The position numbers and the translations under genes were made by a program. From the NCBI RefSeq assembly GCF_000377785.1, contig NZ_KB898729.1:124001-188000 (forward strand): DNA of 64,000 bases, in the 5' to 3' direction. Below are positions 48,588-57,838 of the stretch, piece after piece. The stretch is from Thioalkalivibrio sp. ALJ24 (lineage in GTDB: Bacteria; Pseudomonadota; Gammaproteobacteria; Ectothiorhodospirales; Ectothiorhodospiraceae). Numbering within the stretch: the first letter of the stretch is position 1; the number at the start of each line of letters is the position of its first letter. A model generated the notes under the pieces. The model ran no database searches. It was given only the letters and a program-made list of their open reading frames with translations, and was not told the origin of the DNA.

Positions 48588-49061
48588 TTAGCCGCCGCAG
48601 CCACCCACCGTCACTTCGACGTTGCGCGACGTCATGTACCAGTTACCGTCGGCCTTGACGGCGGCGATCACGTCCGAGGTATCCACCAGGCGCATGCGCT
48701 GGCCGGCCTTCGGCGTGGCGGCCGAGGAGAAGACATAACGGCTGGCCAGGGAGCGGTTGTTGGCTTCGGCCATGATCGCGATCTCCTCAACGTTGTCCAT
48801 GTGCGCATGGACGGAGACCGGGACCACGGCGCCGTTCTCGGCGATTTCCGGAGCGCTCAGCTCGATGTCGTCGGATTCCTGAATGTCGGTGGTGCCGGCC
48901 ACCGCATTCAGCGAGTTTTCCACACCCTCGGAATCGAACATGTCGGCGGACCAGCCGGCAAGCAGCTTGCTCGGGGCCAGCAGACCGGCGCCCACGGCGG
49001 CGCCCACGGTGCCGGCGGCGAGAGTGCCTTTCAGGAAGACACGACGCTTGGTGCTAATCAT
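48588..49061 (-). CDS. soxY: Thiosulfate oxidation carrier protein SoxY
   Basis: SoxY carries sulfur intermediates on a C-terminal cysteine. The 157-residue protein ends in VEVTVGGCGG, so Cys155 is the substrate-binding residue in the GGCGG swinging arm. The N-terminus KRRVFLKGTLAAGTVGAAVG is a twin-arginine-type signal peptide. Good ribosome binding (GAGGAGATCTCC) precedes the start at 49061. soxYZ stands alone here: no soxA, soxX, soxB or soxCD is in the window, so it may act with products encoded elsewhere. Confidence 0.96.
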   Translation of the reverse strand: MISTKRRVFLKGTLAAGTVGAAVGAGLLAPSKLLAGWSADMFDSEGVENSLNAVAGTTDIQESDDIELSAPEIAENGAVVPVSVHAHMDNVEEIAIMAEANNRSLASRYVFSSAATPKAGQRMRLVDTSDVIAAVKADGNWYMTSRNVEVTVGGCGG

Positions 49062-49376
49062 GGAGATCTCCTCTCATCTTTTTGGATCAAATCCGGACTA
49101 TCCCGGGGCGCGAGCCATCCGCATGTGGATGCCGGCGCCTGTACGTTGTGACGAGGGACCTTACGGTTCTATTCCTCGTCCCCGGATCAGCCCCCCCTTT
49201 GGCGGGTTCTTTTGCTGATCCTGCCCCTCCAGAATCCCAGAGGTGGCTGAACACTTCATGAACGGAATTCTGTCGGATGATGGCTTTGCCGAACGCCCGA
49301 CGTTCCATATGAAGCCAGCCCCTTATCAATGGCACACTATCCCCTCCTGATGCAATCATTCCCGGAAATCACGCCC
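49062..49376. promoter_or_regulatory. soxY / lptM divergent intergenic region with inverted repeats
   Basis: No convincing gene lies in this 315-bp interval. It contains a 16-bp near-palindrome CATCCGCATGTGGATG (49116-49131), the 7-bp repeat GACGAGG/CCTCGTC (49150-49156 and 49174-49180), GGATCAG/CTGATCC (49184-49190 and 49215-49221), and a small GGAT-CAA-ATCC element (49084-49094) just before soxY. These could be operators or leader RNA structure. The region also has to hold the rightward promoter of the lptM-lysA run; no clear -35/-10 pair was identified for either direction. Confidence 0.55.
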
Positions 49377-49508
49377 ATGCCGTTCTGCAAGGCTCACCTT
49401 CTGCTCGTGCTCGTGGTTGTTGCGCTCGGAGGCGCCCAGATGCTGGCCAGCTGCGGACAGAAGGGCGATCTCTACCTCCCCGAGGACGACCAGGAGGAAT
49501 CCCGCTAG
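49377..49508 (+). CDS. lptM: LPS-assembly lipoprotein LptM (YifL-like)
   Basis: This 43-residue lipoprotein is short enough to be missed by length filters. It has a signal peptide with lipobox LASC (lipid-bearing Cys26) followed by GQKGDLYLP, the hallmark of LptM, which helps mature the LptD/E outer-membrane translocon. It ends with an acidic tail. It abuts lysA with no gap, stopping at 49508 just before the lysA start at 49509. The lptM-lysA-dapF neighbourhood is conserved in gammaproteobacteria. Confidence 0.92.
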   Translation: MPFCKAHLLLVLVVVALGGAQMLASCGQKGDLYLPEDDQEESR

Positions 49509-50798
49509 ATGGACTATTTCGACTACCGCGGCGGCACGCTGCACTGCGAGAGCGTCGACCTCGACTCCCTGGCCCGCTGGGTCGGGACCCCGGCCTACGT
49601 GTATTCACGGGCCACTCTGGAACGCCATTACCGGGCGTTCGCCTCCGCCCTGATCGGTACGCCGCACCAGGTCTGCTTCGCGGTCAAGGCGAACTCCAGC
49701 CTGGCGGTGCTGAACGTGCTGGCGCGCATGGGTTCGGGTTTCGACATCGTCTCCGGCGGTGAGCTGGAACGTGTGCTGCGTGCCGGCGGCAATCCCGCGC
49801 GGGTGGTCTTCTCCGGGGTCGGCAAGACCGCCGCGGAGATGCAGCGTGCGCTGGACGTAGGCATCCACTGCTTCAACGTGGAGTCGGAGGCGGAACTGGA
49901 ACGTCTGGAGGCGGTTGCGGCGGACCGCGGCGAGGTCGCCCCGGTGTCCCTGCGGGTCAACCCCGACGTCGACGCCGAGACTCACCCCTATATCGCCACC
50001 GGGCTGCGCGACAACAAGTTCGGGGTGGCGATCGAAGAAGCCCCGGCACTGTACCGCCGCATCCACCAGTCGACGCATCTGGACGCCCTCGGCGTGGATT
50101 TCCATATCGGCTCGCAGCTGACCAGCACCGAACCCTTCGTCGATGCCCTGCAGCGGGTCCTGGGACTGGTGGACCGGCTGGCGGAAGACGGCATCGAACT
50201 GTCGCACATCGATGTCGGCGGTGGCCTGGGCGTTCGCTACCGCGACGAGACGCCGCCGGAGCCGGATGTCTGGGCAGCGGCCCTGCGCGAGACCCTGGGT
50301 GATCGGCCGCTGAAGGTCCTGCTGGAACCGGGCCGGGCGATCGCCGCCAACGCCGGGGTGTTCCTGACCCGGGTGGAATACCTCAAGCACTCGGAGCACC
50401 GCGACTTCGCGATCGTCGACGGGGCGATGAACGACCTGCTGCGCCCGGCGCTGTACGGCGCCTGGCAGGCGATCGAGCCGGTGGTCCCGCGCGACGATGT
50501 CGAGCCCCGCAGTTACGACGTGGTGGGTCCGGTGTGCGAGACCGGAGATTTCCTCGGACGCGAACGCGACCTCGCGCTGGCCGCGGGCGACGTCCTCGCG
50601 GTGCGCTCTGCCGGGGCCTATGGCTACGTGATGGCGGGCAACTACAACAGTCGCCCGCGCCCGCCCGAGGTCATGGTGGACGGCGACCACTATCAGATCG
50701 TGAACCGGCGCGAGCAGGTGGATCACCTGATGATGCGCGAGGGCATGCTGCCGCAGGACCCCGAGGACGAGGATCCGCCCGGGAGGGTCGATCCGTGA
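49509..50798 (+). CDS. lysA: Diaminopimelate decarboxylase
   Basis: LysA decarboxylates meso-diaminopimelate to lysine. It is a fold-III PLP enzyme with the cofactor lysine at residue 60 in VCFAVKANSS and the HIGSQLT segment further on. The active-site region GPVCETGDFLGRERDLA supplies a Cys. The 429-residue length is typical. It is immediately after lptM and overlaps the methyltransferase gene by 4 bp (GTGA). Confidence 0.97.
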   Translation: MDYFDYRGGTLHCESVDLDSLARWVGTPAYVYSRATLERHYRAFASALIGTPHQVCFAVKANSSLAVLNVLARMGSGFDIVSGGELERVLRAGGNPARVVFSGVGKTAAEMQRALDVGIHCFNVESEAELERLEAVAADRGEVAPVSLRVNPDVDAETHPYIATGLRDNKFGVAIEEAPALYRRIHQSTHLDALGVDFHIGSQLTSTEPFVDALQRVLGLVDRLAEDGIELSHIDVGGGLGVRYRDETPPEPDVWAAALRETLGDRPLKVLLEPGRAIAANAGVFLTRVEYLKHSEHRDFAIVDGAMNDLLRPALYGAWQAIEPVVPRDDVEPRSYDVVGPVCETGDFLGRERDLALAAGDVLAVRSAGAYGYVMAGNYNSRPRPPEVMVDGDHYQIVNRREQVDHLMMREGMLPQDPEDEDPPGRVDP

Positions 50799-51472
50799 TC
50801 CCGCGCCGCCCCGAACCCGAGCTGATGCTCGAGCCCGAGCAGGCCCGGGCCTATGCCGGAGCGGACTTCGCCCAGCCCCACGAGGGCTTTGTCGATGCCT
50901 TCGCCGAGGTGTTCCCGGAGCCGGTGCACGGGCCGGTCCTGGATCCGGGCTGTGGCCCGGGAGATGTCAGCCTGCGCTTCGCCGCCCGCCATCCCGAGTG
51001 CGAGGTCGACGGACTGGACGGTGCGCCGGCCATGCTGGCGGCCGGGGACGCACTGCGTGCTGACCACCCGGCTGCGGATCGCGTGCATCTGGCCGAGGGC
51101 TGCTTGCCCGATGCGCGGGGCCCGCGCGCGCCCTACGCCACCATCATCTGCAACTCGCTGCTGCACCATCTGCATGACCCGGCGGTACTGTGGCAGGTGA
51201 TCCGCCGCGACGGGGCCGCAGGCGCGCGGGTGTTCGTGATGGACCTGCGTCGTCCCGATTCGGAGGCCGAGGTGAAGCGCCTGGTGGCGGAGTACGCGGC
51301 CGATGCCCCGGAGGTCCTGCGGCGCGACTTCGAACACTCGCTGCATGCGGCGTTTACCCCCGAGGAGGTCGAGGACCAGCTGACCGCCGCCGGTCTCGAC
51401 GGCTTCCGCGTGCGGGTCACCAGCGACCGCCACATGGTCGTCCACGGGCGGCTGCCTGAGCGCGCCGAATGA
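50795..51472 (+). CDS. Class I SAM-dependent methyltransferase
   Basis: The 225-residue protein has the SAM-binding loop [14 protein letters not shown], then [11 protein letters not shown] and NSLLHHLHD, which are typical of class I methyltransferases. The substrate is unknown. The GTG start at 50795 overlaps the lysA stop and follows GGGAGGGTCGATCC; a longer upstream frame is a lysA shadow. Its stop overlaps dapF by 4 bp, so it is embedded in the lysA-dapF run. Confidence 0.88.
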   Translation: MIPRRPEPELMLEPEQARAYAGADFAQPHEGFVDAFAEVFPEPVHGPVLDPGCGPGDVSLRFAARHPECEVDGLDGAPAMLAAGDALRADHPAADRVHLAEGCLPDARGPRAPYATIICNSLLHHLHDPAVLWQVIRRDGAAGARVFVMDLRRPDSEAEVKRLVAEYAADAPEVLRRDFEHSLHAAFTPEEVEDQLTAAGLDGFRVRVTSDRHMVVHGRLPERAE

Positions 51473-52308
51473 GCGAGCTGGCATTCACCAAGATGCATGG
51501 CCTGGGCAACGACTTCGTGGTGTTCGACGGCGTGCGCCAGCCGGTCACGCTGACCACGGAGCAGCTGCGCCTGCTGGCGGATCGCCATTTCGGGGTGGGC
51601 TGCGACCAGATCCTGCTGGTGGAGCCGCCCGCCGATCCCGCGAGGGCGCTGTTTCGCTACCGCATCTTCAATGCCGACGGCGGCGAGGTGGAGCAGTGCG
51701 GCAACGGCGCGCGCTGCTTCGCCCGGTTCGTGCGCGAGCAGGGTCTGACCGATGCCCGCGAGATCCCGGTGGAGACCCTGGGCGGCCCGCTGGTGCTGCG
51801 GGTGGAGGCGGACGAACAGGTCACCGTCGACATGGGCTGCCCGGTGCTGGAACCGGCCCGCATCCCGTTCGAGGCCGACCTTGAGGCGCCGGAATACCGC
51901 CTCGAGGTGGGCGACACGGCCCTGACGATCGGCGCGGTCTCCATGGGTAATCCGCATGCGGTGACCTTCGTCGAGGATGTCGCCTCCGCCCCGGTGGCGA
52001 CCCTGGGTCCGGCGATCGAGGCGCATCCGCGTTTCCCGCGCCGGGTGAACGCCGGGTTTGCCGCGGTGCGTGATCGCGGGCAGCTGGATCTGCGGGTGTA
52101 CGAGCGTGGTGCGGGCGAGACCCTGGCCTGCGGTTCGGGTGCCGCCGCCGCCATGGTGGTGGCCCGCCTGCAGGGCCGGGTCGACGAACATGTGCGGGTC
52201 TCGCTGCCGGGCGGGGCCCTTGTGCTAAGCTGGAATGGCAACCCCGGGTCGCCGGTGCGGCTGACCGGCCCCGCCACCACGGTATTCAATGGCAGGATCG
52301 ATCTATGA
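51469..52308 (+). CDS. dapF: Diaminopimelate epimerase
   Basis: DapF converts LL- to meso-diaminopimelate. Its two catalytic cysteines are Cys77 ([15 protein letters not shown]) and Cys221 ([12 protein letters not shown]). The N-terminus [16 protein letters not shown] is conserved and the length is 279 (274 in E. coli). It is linked to lysA in the same run, overlapping the methyltransferase before it and the DUF484 gene after it. Confidence 0.98.
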   Translation: MSELAFTKMHGLGNDFVVFDGVRQPVTLTTEQLRLLADRHFGVGCDQILLVEPPADPARALFRYRIFNADGGEVEQCGNGARCFARFVREQGLTDAREIPVETLGGPLVLRVEADEQVTVDMGCPVLEPARIPFEADLEAPEYRLEVGDTALTIGAVSMGNPHAVTFVEDVASAPVATLGPAIEAHPRFPRRVNAGFAAVRDRGQLDLRVYERGAGETLACGSGAAAAMVVARLQGRVDEHVRVSLPGGALVLSWNGNPGSPVRLTGPATTVFNGRIDL

Positions 52309-53012
52309 GCACAGACCCCTCCAGTGCCTCCCCGGCGGGGGAGCGCCCCGAACTCTCGGCGGCCGAGGTCGAGGCCTGGCTGCGCGACCACCCGGACTTC
52401 TTCCTCGACCATCAGCCCCTGCTGGACGTGCTGCGCATCCCGCACCCGGCCAGAGGCGCCGAATCCCTGGTCGAGCGTCAGCTCAAGCGCCTGCGCGAGC
52501 AGAACCGGCAGCTGGAGCAGCGCATGCACGAGCTGGTGGAGCGCGCCCGTGACAACGAGCGGGTGGGCCGCCAGCTGCACGATCTGGCCCGTACCCTGAT
52601 GCGCGCGGAAAACCTCGATGCCGTGCTGGCGCTGACCCAGGATGCCCTGCGCAACGAACTGGGCGCCGAACGCGTGAGCATCCGCCTGGCGGAACGCGAC
52701 GTGCAGGACCTGCACGCCCTGGATACCGCCCAGCTGGCGGTGCTGGAGCCGCTGTTCGCCCGCGGTCGGGCGCAGTGCGGGCGGGTGCCGCCGGACATGC
52801 TGAAGGTGCTGTTCGACGATGCGGAGGAGACCGTGGGCTCGGCGATCCTGATGCCGCTGCTGGCGGACGACGAGCGCGTGGGCGTGCTGGGCCTGGCCAG
52901 TGCCTCGCCGGATCGTTTCCAGCCCGACATGGGGACCTATTTCGTCACCCACATCGGCGAGCTGCTGGCCGAGTCCATCCGCTGCCATGCCGACCGCAAG
53001 CAGGCCGCCTGA
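52305..53012 (+). CDS. DUF484 family protein
   Basis: The 235-residue protein matches the DUF484 family usually found between dapF and xerC. It has the N-terminal [19 protein letters not shown] motif, a coiled-coil (about residues 55-85, [20 protein letters not shown]) and a GAF-like C-terminal domain. Its function is unknown; a signalling or partner role for XerC is only an inference. It overlaps dapF by 4 bp and xerC by 26 bp. Confidence 0.92.
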   Translation: MSTDPSSASPAGERPELSAAEVEAWLRDHPDFFLDHQPLLDVLRIPHPARGAESLVERQLKRLREQNRQLEQRMHELVERARDNERVGRQLHDLARTLMRAENLDAVLALTQDALRNELGAERVSIRLAERDVQDLHALDTAQLAVLEPLFARGRAQCGRVPPDMLKVLFDDAEETVGSAILMPLLADDERVGVLGLASASPDRFQPDMGTYFVTHIGELLAESIRCHADRKQAA

Positions 53013-53946
53013 GGGCGAGGTTTCGACCGACCCCGCGATCGCGGACTATCTCGCGCACCTGCGTGACGTGCGCGGCCTGTCGCCGCATACCGTAGCGGCC
53101 TACCGACGCGACCTGCGCGAGCTGCGCCGGGCGTGGGCCGGCACCTGGCCGGAGCTGGACGCCGCCGCGCTGCGGCGCATCGTCGCCGGGCTCGCCCGGG
53201 GCGGCCGCCATCCGCGCTCGGTCCGCCGGTTCCTCGCCGCGGTGCGCGGTTTTCTGGATTTTCAGGTGGAACGCGGCGAGCGGGGCGCCAATCCGGCGAC
53301 GGGCCTGCGCGGCCCGAAGACCGACCGGCCGCTGCCCCGCGGCCTGGACGTGGATCAGGCCCAGCAGGCACTGGACGCGCCTCCGGCCGCGGCCCCGGCC
53401 GATCCCGATTCGCCGCTGGCGCGCCGCGACCGCGCGATGCTGGAGCTGCTGTACGGCTCCGGGCTGCGGCTCGCGGAACTCACCGGGCTGGATCTGCCGG
53501 ACGTGGACCGGGAGGCCGGCATGGTGCGTGTACTGGGCAAGGGCCGCCGCGAGCGGCGGGTGCCGGCCGGACGCATGGCCCTGGCCGCCCTGCGCGACTG
53601 GCTGGCGGTGCGCGGCCAGTGGGCCAACGACGACGAGCCCGCGCTGTTCGTGACCCGCCGGGGGCGGCGCATCAGCAACCGCTCGGTGCAGCGCCGGGTG
53701 GAGGAGGCCGGGCGCCGCGGCGGGCTCGACGTCCGCCTGCACCCGCATCGCCTGCGCCACGCCTTCGCCAGTCATCTGCTGGAGTCCAGTGGTGACCTGC
53801 GCGCGGTGCAGGAACTGCTGGGGCATGCCGATCTGTCCACCACCCAGATCTACACCCATCTGGACTACCAGCACCTGGCCGAGGTCTACGATGCCGCGCA
53901 TCCCCGCGCGCGGCGGCATGATCCGGCCGACGGGGCGGGTTCGTAG
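52987..53946 (+). CDS. xerC: Site-specific tyrosine recombinase XerC
   Basis: XerC and XerD resolve chromosome dimers at dif. The N-terminal SAM-like DNA-binding domain and the C-terminal catalytic domain are present. Catalytic residues are seen in [14 protein letters not shown] (Arg), [10 protein letters not shown] (Lys) and [15 protein letters not shown] (His and Arg). The last two lie in [17 protein letters not shown] (His and nucleophilic Tyr). The start at 52987 ([20 protein letters not shown]) is the first ATG that keeps the usual N-terminus; the first about 15 residues are not family-typical. Confidence 0.94.
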   Translation: MPTASRPPEGEVSTDPAIADYLAHLRDVRGLSPHTVAAYRRDLRELRRAWAGTWPELDAAALRRIVAGLARGGRHPRSVRRFLAAVRGFLDFQVERGERGANPATGLRGPKTDRPLPRGLDVDQAQQALDAPPAAAPADPDSPLARRDRAMLELLYGSGLRLAELTGLDLPDVDREAGMVRVLGKGRRERRVPAGRMALAALRDWLAVRGQWANDDEPALFVTRRGRRISNRSVQRRVEEAGRRGGLDVRLHPHRLRHAFASHLLESSGDLRAVQELLGHADLSTTQIYTHLDYQHLAEVYDAAHPRARRHDPADGAGS

Positions 53947-54005
53947 GCGCGCACAAGCGCGTACAATCCCCGCCCGGATTCGACCACCGATTGCAGGAGA
54001 CCACC

Positions 54006-54548
54006 GTGGAGCAGTTTCGTGGCACCACCATCGTCTGTGTGCGCCGCAACGGCGCCGTGACCCTGGGCGGCGACGGCCAGGTATCGCTGGGCAATACCGT
54101 AATGAAGGGCAACGCGCGCAAGGTGCGCCGCGTCTACCATGACCGCATCCTCGCCGGATTCGCCGGCGGCACCGCCGATGCCTTCACCCTGTTCGAGCGC
54201 TTCGAGGGCATGCTGGAGAAGCATTCCGGCAACATCACCCGGGCCGCGGTGGAACTGGCCAAGGACTGGCGCACCGACCGCGCCCTGCGCAAGCTGGAGG
54301 CCCTGCTGGCGGTGTCCGATCGCGAGAACTCGTTCGTGATCTCGGGCAACGGCGACGTGATCGAGCCCGAGAACGCGCTGATCGCGATCGGCTCCGGCGG
54401 TCCCTACGCCCAGGCCTCGGCCCAGGCCCTGCTGCAGAACACCGACCTGCCGGCGCGCGACGTGGTGGAGAAGAGCCTCCATACCGCCGCCGACATCTGC
54501 GTCTACACCAATCACAACATCACGCTGGAGAGCCTCGACGCCGAGTGA
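54006..54548 (+). CDS. hslV: ATP-dependent protease peptidase subunit HslV
   Basis: HslV is the threonine peptidase of the HslUV protease. The precursor [18 protein letters not shown] is cleaved before the first Thr of TTIV, which becomes the nucleophile. [16 protein letters not shown] and [17 protein letters not shown] are diagnostic. The GTG start at 54006 is chosen because GCAGGAGACCACC precedes it; an upstream TTG is unlikely. It lies 55 bp before hslU. Confidence 0.97.
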   Translation: MEQFRGTTIVCVRRNGAVTLGGDGQVSLGNTVMKGNARKVRRVYHDRILAGFAGGTADAFTLFERFEGMLEKHSGNITRAAVELAKDWRTDRALRKLEALLAVSDRENSFVISGNGDVIEPENALIAIGSGGPYAQASAQALLQNTDLPARDVVEKSLHTAADICVYTNHNITLESLDAE

Positions 54549-54603
54549 CGCTTCCGCGTCACCCGCGAGGCTCCCGGCCGCGACCCTTTCAGGACCGCAA
54601 GCC

Positions 54604-55938
54604 ATGAGCGACATGACCCCCCGCGAAATCGTCCAGGAACTGGACCGCTACATCATCGGCCAGGACGAGGCCAAGCGTTCCGTGGCCGTTGCGCTGCGTA
54701 ACCGCTGGCGGCGGCGGCAGCTGCCCGAGGCGCTGCAGCCCGAGGTCACGCCCAAGAACATCCTGATGATCGGCCCTACCGGTGTCGGCAAGACCGAGAT
54801 CGCTCGCCGGCTGGCAAAGCTGGCTAAGGCCCCGTTCATCAAGGTCGAAGCGACCAAGTTCACCGAAGTGGGCTATGTCGGGCGTGATGTCGAATCGATC
54901 ATCCGCGATCTGGCCGAAAACGCGATCAAGCAGCTGCGCGAGGAAGAGATGCAGCAGCACCGCGGCCAGGCCGAGGACGCCGCCGAGGAACGCATCCTCG
55001 ATGCCCTGCTGCCGCGGCCGCGCAACGCCGGTTTCAGCGAGTCCGGCGACGACGCGGCCAACAGCGAGACCCGGCAGAAACTGCGCAAGCGCCTGCGCGA
55101 GGGCAGCCTGGACGAGCGCGAGATCGACATCGAGCTCCAGCAACAGGGGCAGAACGTCGAGCTGATGACGCCGCCCGGCATGGAGGAGATGGCCAGTCAG
55201 CTGCAGTCGATGTTCCAGAACATGGGCGGGCAGAAGAGCCAGCAGCGCCGGCTGAAGATCGCCGACGCCCGGCGCCTGCTGGTGGACGAGGAGGCCGCGC
55301 GGCTGGTCAACGAGGAAGAACTCAAGGGCAAGGCCATCGAGCGCGTCGAGCAGAGCGGTATCGTGTTCCTCGACGAGATCGACAAGGTCGCCCGCGGCAG
55401 CGAGAAATCCAGTAGTGGCGAGGTCTCGCGCGAGGGCGTGCAGCGTGACCTGCTGCCGCTGATCGAGGGCACCAGCGTGTCCACCAAGCTGGGCATGGTG
55501 CGCACCGACCACATCCTGTTCATCGCCTCGGGTGCGTTTCACCTGAGCCGGCCGTCGGACATGGTCCCCGAACTGCAGGGGCGGCTGCCGATCCGGGTGG
55601 AACTGGAACCCCTGTCGGTGGATGCCTTCGTGCGTATCCTGACCGAGCCTACCGCGTCGCTGACCGAGCAATACGTGGAGCTGATGGGTACCGAGGGCGT
55701 CAGCGTGGAATTCCGCGAGGACGGCGTGCGCCGCCTGGCCGAGATCTCCCACGAGGTCAACGCCCGCACCGAGAACATCGGGGCCCGTCGCCTGCACACC
55801 GTGCTCGAGCGCCTGTTGCAGGACGTGGCCTTCCGCGCCCCCGATATCCCGGAGCCGGTGATCATCGACCGCGAATTCGTCGACCAGCGGCTGAGCGATC
55901 TGGCCGAGGACGAGGACCTGTCCCGCTACATTCTCTAG
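54604..55938 (+). CDS. hslU: ATP-dependent protease ATPase subunit HslU
   Basis: HslU is the AAA+ unfoldase that feeds HslV. Walker A GPTGVGKT is at residues 57-64, Walker B is FLDEIDK, and the long insert I-domain is rich in charged residues. Sensor-type sequences [12 protein letters not shown] and the C-terminal DLSRYIL, which inserts into HslV, are intact. The length of 444 residues matches E. coli HslU (443). Confidence 0.98.
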   Translation: MSDMTPREIVQELDRYIIGQDEAKRSVAVALRNRWRRRQLPEALQPEVTPKNILMIGPTGVGKTEIARRLAKLAKAPFIKVEATKFTEVGYVGRDVESIIRDLAENAIKQLREEEMQQHRGQAEDAAEERILDALLPRPRNAGFSESGDDAANSETRQKLRKRLREGSLDEREIDIELQQQGQNVELMTPPGMEEMASQLQSMFQNMGGQKSQQRRLKIADARRLLVDEEAARLVNEEELKGKAIERVEQSGIVFLDEIDKVARGSEKSSSGEVSREGVQRDLLPLIEGTSVSTKLGMVRTDHILFIASGAFHLSRPSDMVPELQGRLPIRVELEPLSVDAFVRILTEPTASLTEQYVELMGTEGVSVEFREDGVRRLAEISHEVNARTENIGARRLHTVLERLLQDVAFRAPDIPEPVIIDREFVDQRLSDLAEDEDLSRYIL

Positions 55939-56087
55939 CGTGCCAACCCCGGAGGCCGTGCCGGGGTATGCCCTCCGGGGCGCGCGGGCTGGTATTCTCG
56001 CCGGTGCCAGTGATTCCGGGACCGCTCCGGCGGTTCCGCGCGTTCCCATCGACCCGGGCAAGCCGGGCGCCGCAAGTCGGAGGCCGC

Positions 56088-56453
56088 ATGAGCAGTACGC
56101 AACGACCCACGGATATCCAGCTGCATCAGAAATCGCGCATCCTCGAGCTGCGCTACAGCGACGGCTCGCATTTCGAGCTGCCCTGTGAGTACCTGCGGGT
56201 GTATTCCCCCTCGGCCGAGGTCCGCGGGCACGGCCCCGGGCAGGAGGTGCTGCAGGTGGGCAAGGAGGACGTGAACATCACCGCGATCGAGCCGGTCGGC
56301 AACTATGCGGTCAAGCTGGTGTTCTCCGACGGCCACGACACCGGCATCTACGACTGGGACTACCTCTACAAGCTGGGTACGGAACAGGAGCGTCTGTGGC
56401 AGGATTATCTGGAACGGCTGCAGCAGGCCGGATACGAACGCCGCACCCACTGA
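56088..56453 (+). CDS. DUF971 domain protein
   Basis: This 121-residue protein has the DUF971 (GBBH-like N-terminal) fold signature, [31 protein letters not shown], then [24 protein letters not shown]. Proteins of this kind may bind metal or help Fe-S or cofactor assembly, but the function is unknown. The start at 56088 follows GGAGGCCGC. It is often found next to ubiE or hslU, as here. Confidence 0.92.
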   Translation: MSSTQRPTDIQLHQKSRILELRYSDGSHFELPCEYLRVYSPSAEVRGHGPGQEVLQVGKEDVNITAIEPVGNYAVKLVFSDGHDTGIYDWDYLYKLGTEQERLWQDYLERLQQAGYERRTH

Positions 56454-56466
56454 CGCAAGAAGACTC

Positions 56467-57216
56467 ATGAACGACGAACCCGGCAAGACCCACTTCGGCT
56501 ACCAGACCGTCTCCGAATCCGAGAAGACCGAGCGGGTCGGACAGGTGTTTCACTCCGTGGCCGCGCGCTACGACGTGATGAATGACCTGATGTCGATGGG
56601 CATCCATCGCGTGTGGAAGCGCTACACCGTGGAACGCGCCGGGGTGCGGCCGGGCATGCGCATCCTCGACCTGGCCGGCGGGACCGGCGATCTGGCCAGT
56701 GCGTTTGCGCCGCGGGTCGGGCCGAAGGGGCAGGTCGTGGTCTGCGATATCAATGCCTCCATGCTGGAGGCCGGTCGGGACCGGCTGATCGACGAGGGCC
56801 GCGTGGGCAACATCGACTACGTGCAGGCGGATGCCGAGGTGCTGCCGTATCCCGACGAGGCCTTCGACCGCATCACCATGGCCTTCGGCCTGCGTAACGT
56901 GACCCGCAAGGAAAATGCCCTGGCCGAGATGCACCGGGTGCTCAAGCCCGGCGGCCGGGTGCTGATCCTCGAATTCTCGCAGCCGGTGGCGCCGCTGCGG
57001 CCGGCCTACGATGTCTATTCCTTCAAGCTCCTGCCGCTGATGGGCCGTCTGGTGGCCAACGATGCGGATTCCTATCGCTATCTGGCCGAATCCATCCGCA
57101 TGCATCCCGATCAGGAGACCCTGGCCGGGATGATGCGGGACGCAGGGCTGGAGCGGGTCGAGTACGACAACCTCACCGGTGGCATCGTCGCGCTGCACCG
57201 TGCCACCCGCCTGTAA
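56467..57216 (+). CDS. ubiE: Ubiquinone/menaquinone C-methyltransferase UbiE
   Basis: UbiE carries out the C-methylation of the quinone ring. The SAM motif [12 protein letters not shown] is at residues 66-77, with [22 protein letters not shown] and LILEFSQP further on. The 249-residue length is close to E. coli UbiE (251). The start at 56467 ([20 protein letters not shown]) is the family N-terminus. ubiJ follows after 17 bp. Confidence 0.97.
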   Translation: MNDEPGKTHFGYQTVSESEKTERVGQVFHSVAARYDVMNDLMSMGIHRVWKRYTVERAGVRPGMRILDLAGGTGDLASAFAPRVGPKGQVVVCDINASMLEAGRDRLIDEGRVGNIDYVQADAEVLPYPDEAFDRITMAFGLRNVTRKENALAEMHRVLKPGGRVLILEFSQPVAPLRPAYDVYSFKLLPLMGRLVANDADSYRYLAESIRMHPDQETLAGMMRDAGLERVEYDNLTGGIVALHRATRL

Positions 57217-57233
57217 CCCGGGAGCCGCCATCG

Positions 57234-57833
57234 ATGTCCGAGCCCGCCGCCCTGCCGAGCCCCGTCACCGCTCTCGTCGAGGTCCTGCTGAACGAGCTCC
57301 TGGAGGCCGCCCCGCCCCACGCGCGCGAACGCCTGGCCGGGCGGGCGGTGGCCATCGTGGTGGAGCCGCCCGGGGTCGCATTCAGTCTGGTGGGCGCGGC
57401 CGATCGGTTGCAGGTGATCGGCGGGGTGGAAGAACCGGTAGACGCGCGGGTTTCCGGCTCCCCGCTGTCGCTGGGTGCGGCCATGGCTCGCGACGACCGC
57501 AGCGGTCTGGAAATCACCGGGGATGCCACCGCGCTGTCCGATCTGCAGCGCGCGCTGGGCGAGGCCGAGCACGACTGGGCGGCGCTGTTCGAGCGGGTTG
57601 CAGGTGCCGGTTCGGCGGGCCCGCTGCAGGACCTGTTCCGGCGTGCGACCGGCGGCATGCGCCATGCGGCCACTCGGTCCGCCGAGGACCTGGCCGATTA
57701 TGCCCGTGACGAGGCGGGGTGGCTGCCACCGTTCGGGGCGTTCGAGGCCTTCAGCGAGGACGTGGCCCGCCTGCGTGACGATGCTGCCCGGCTGGAGGCG
57801 CGCCTGCGCCGACTCGAATCCGGCAAAGCCTGA
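57234..57833 (+). CDS. ubiJ: Ubiquinone biosynthesis accessory factor UbiJ (SCP2 domain)
   Basis: UbiJ is an SCP2-like lipid-binding protein of the soluble ubiquinone-synthesis complex. The 199-residue protein has the SCP2 fold in the first about 115 residues and a charged helical C-terminal part ending in [21 protein letters not shown], a coiled coil. It is between ubiE and ubiB in the conserved order. Sequence identity in this family is low, so synteny carries much of the weight. Confidence 0.92.
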   Translation: MSEPAALPSPVTALVEVLLNELLEAAPPHARERLAGRAVAIVVEPPGVAFSLVGAADRLQVIGGVEEPVDARVSGSPLSLGAAMARDDRSGLEITGDATALSDLQRALGEAEHDWAALFERVAGAGSAGPLQDLFRRATGGMRHAATRSAEDLADYARDEAGWLPPFGAFEAFSEDVARLRDDAARLEARLRRLESGKA

Positions 57834-57838
57834 CCCCC

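Noticed and set aside
49087-49359. A 90-codon minus-strand frame in the soxY leader
   Set aside because: Composition is Arg/Gly/Ser-rich, the ribosome binding site is weak, and the interval carries inverted repeats and promoters; no family similarity was recognised.
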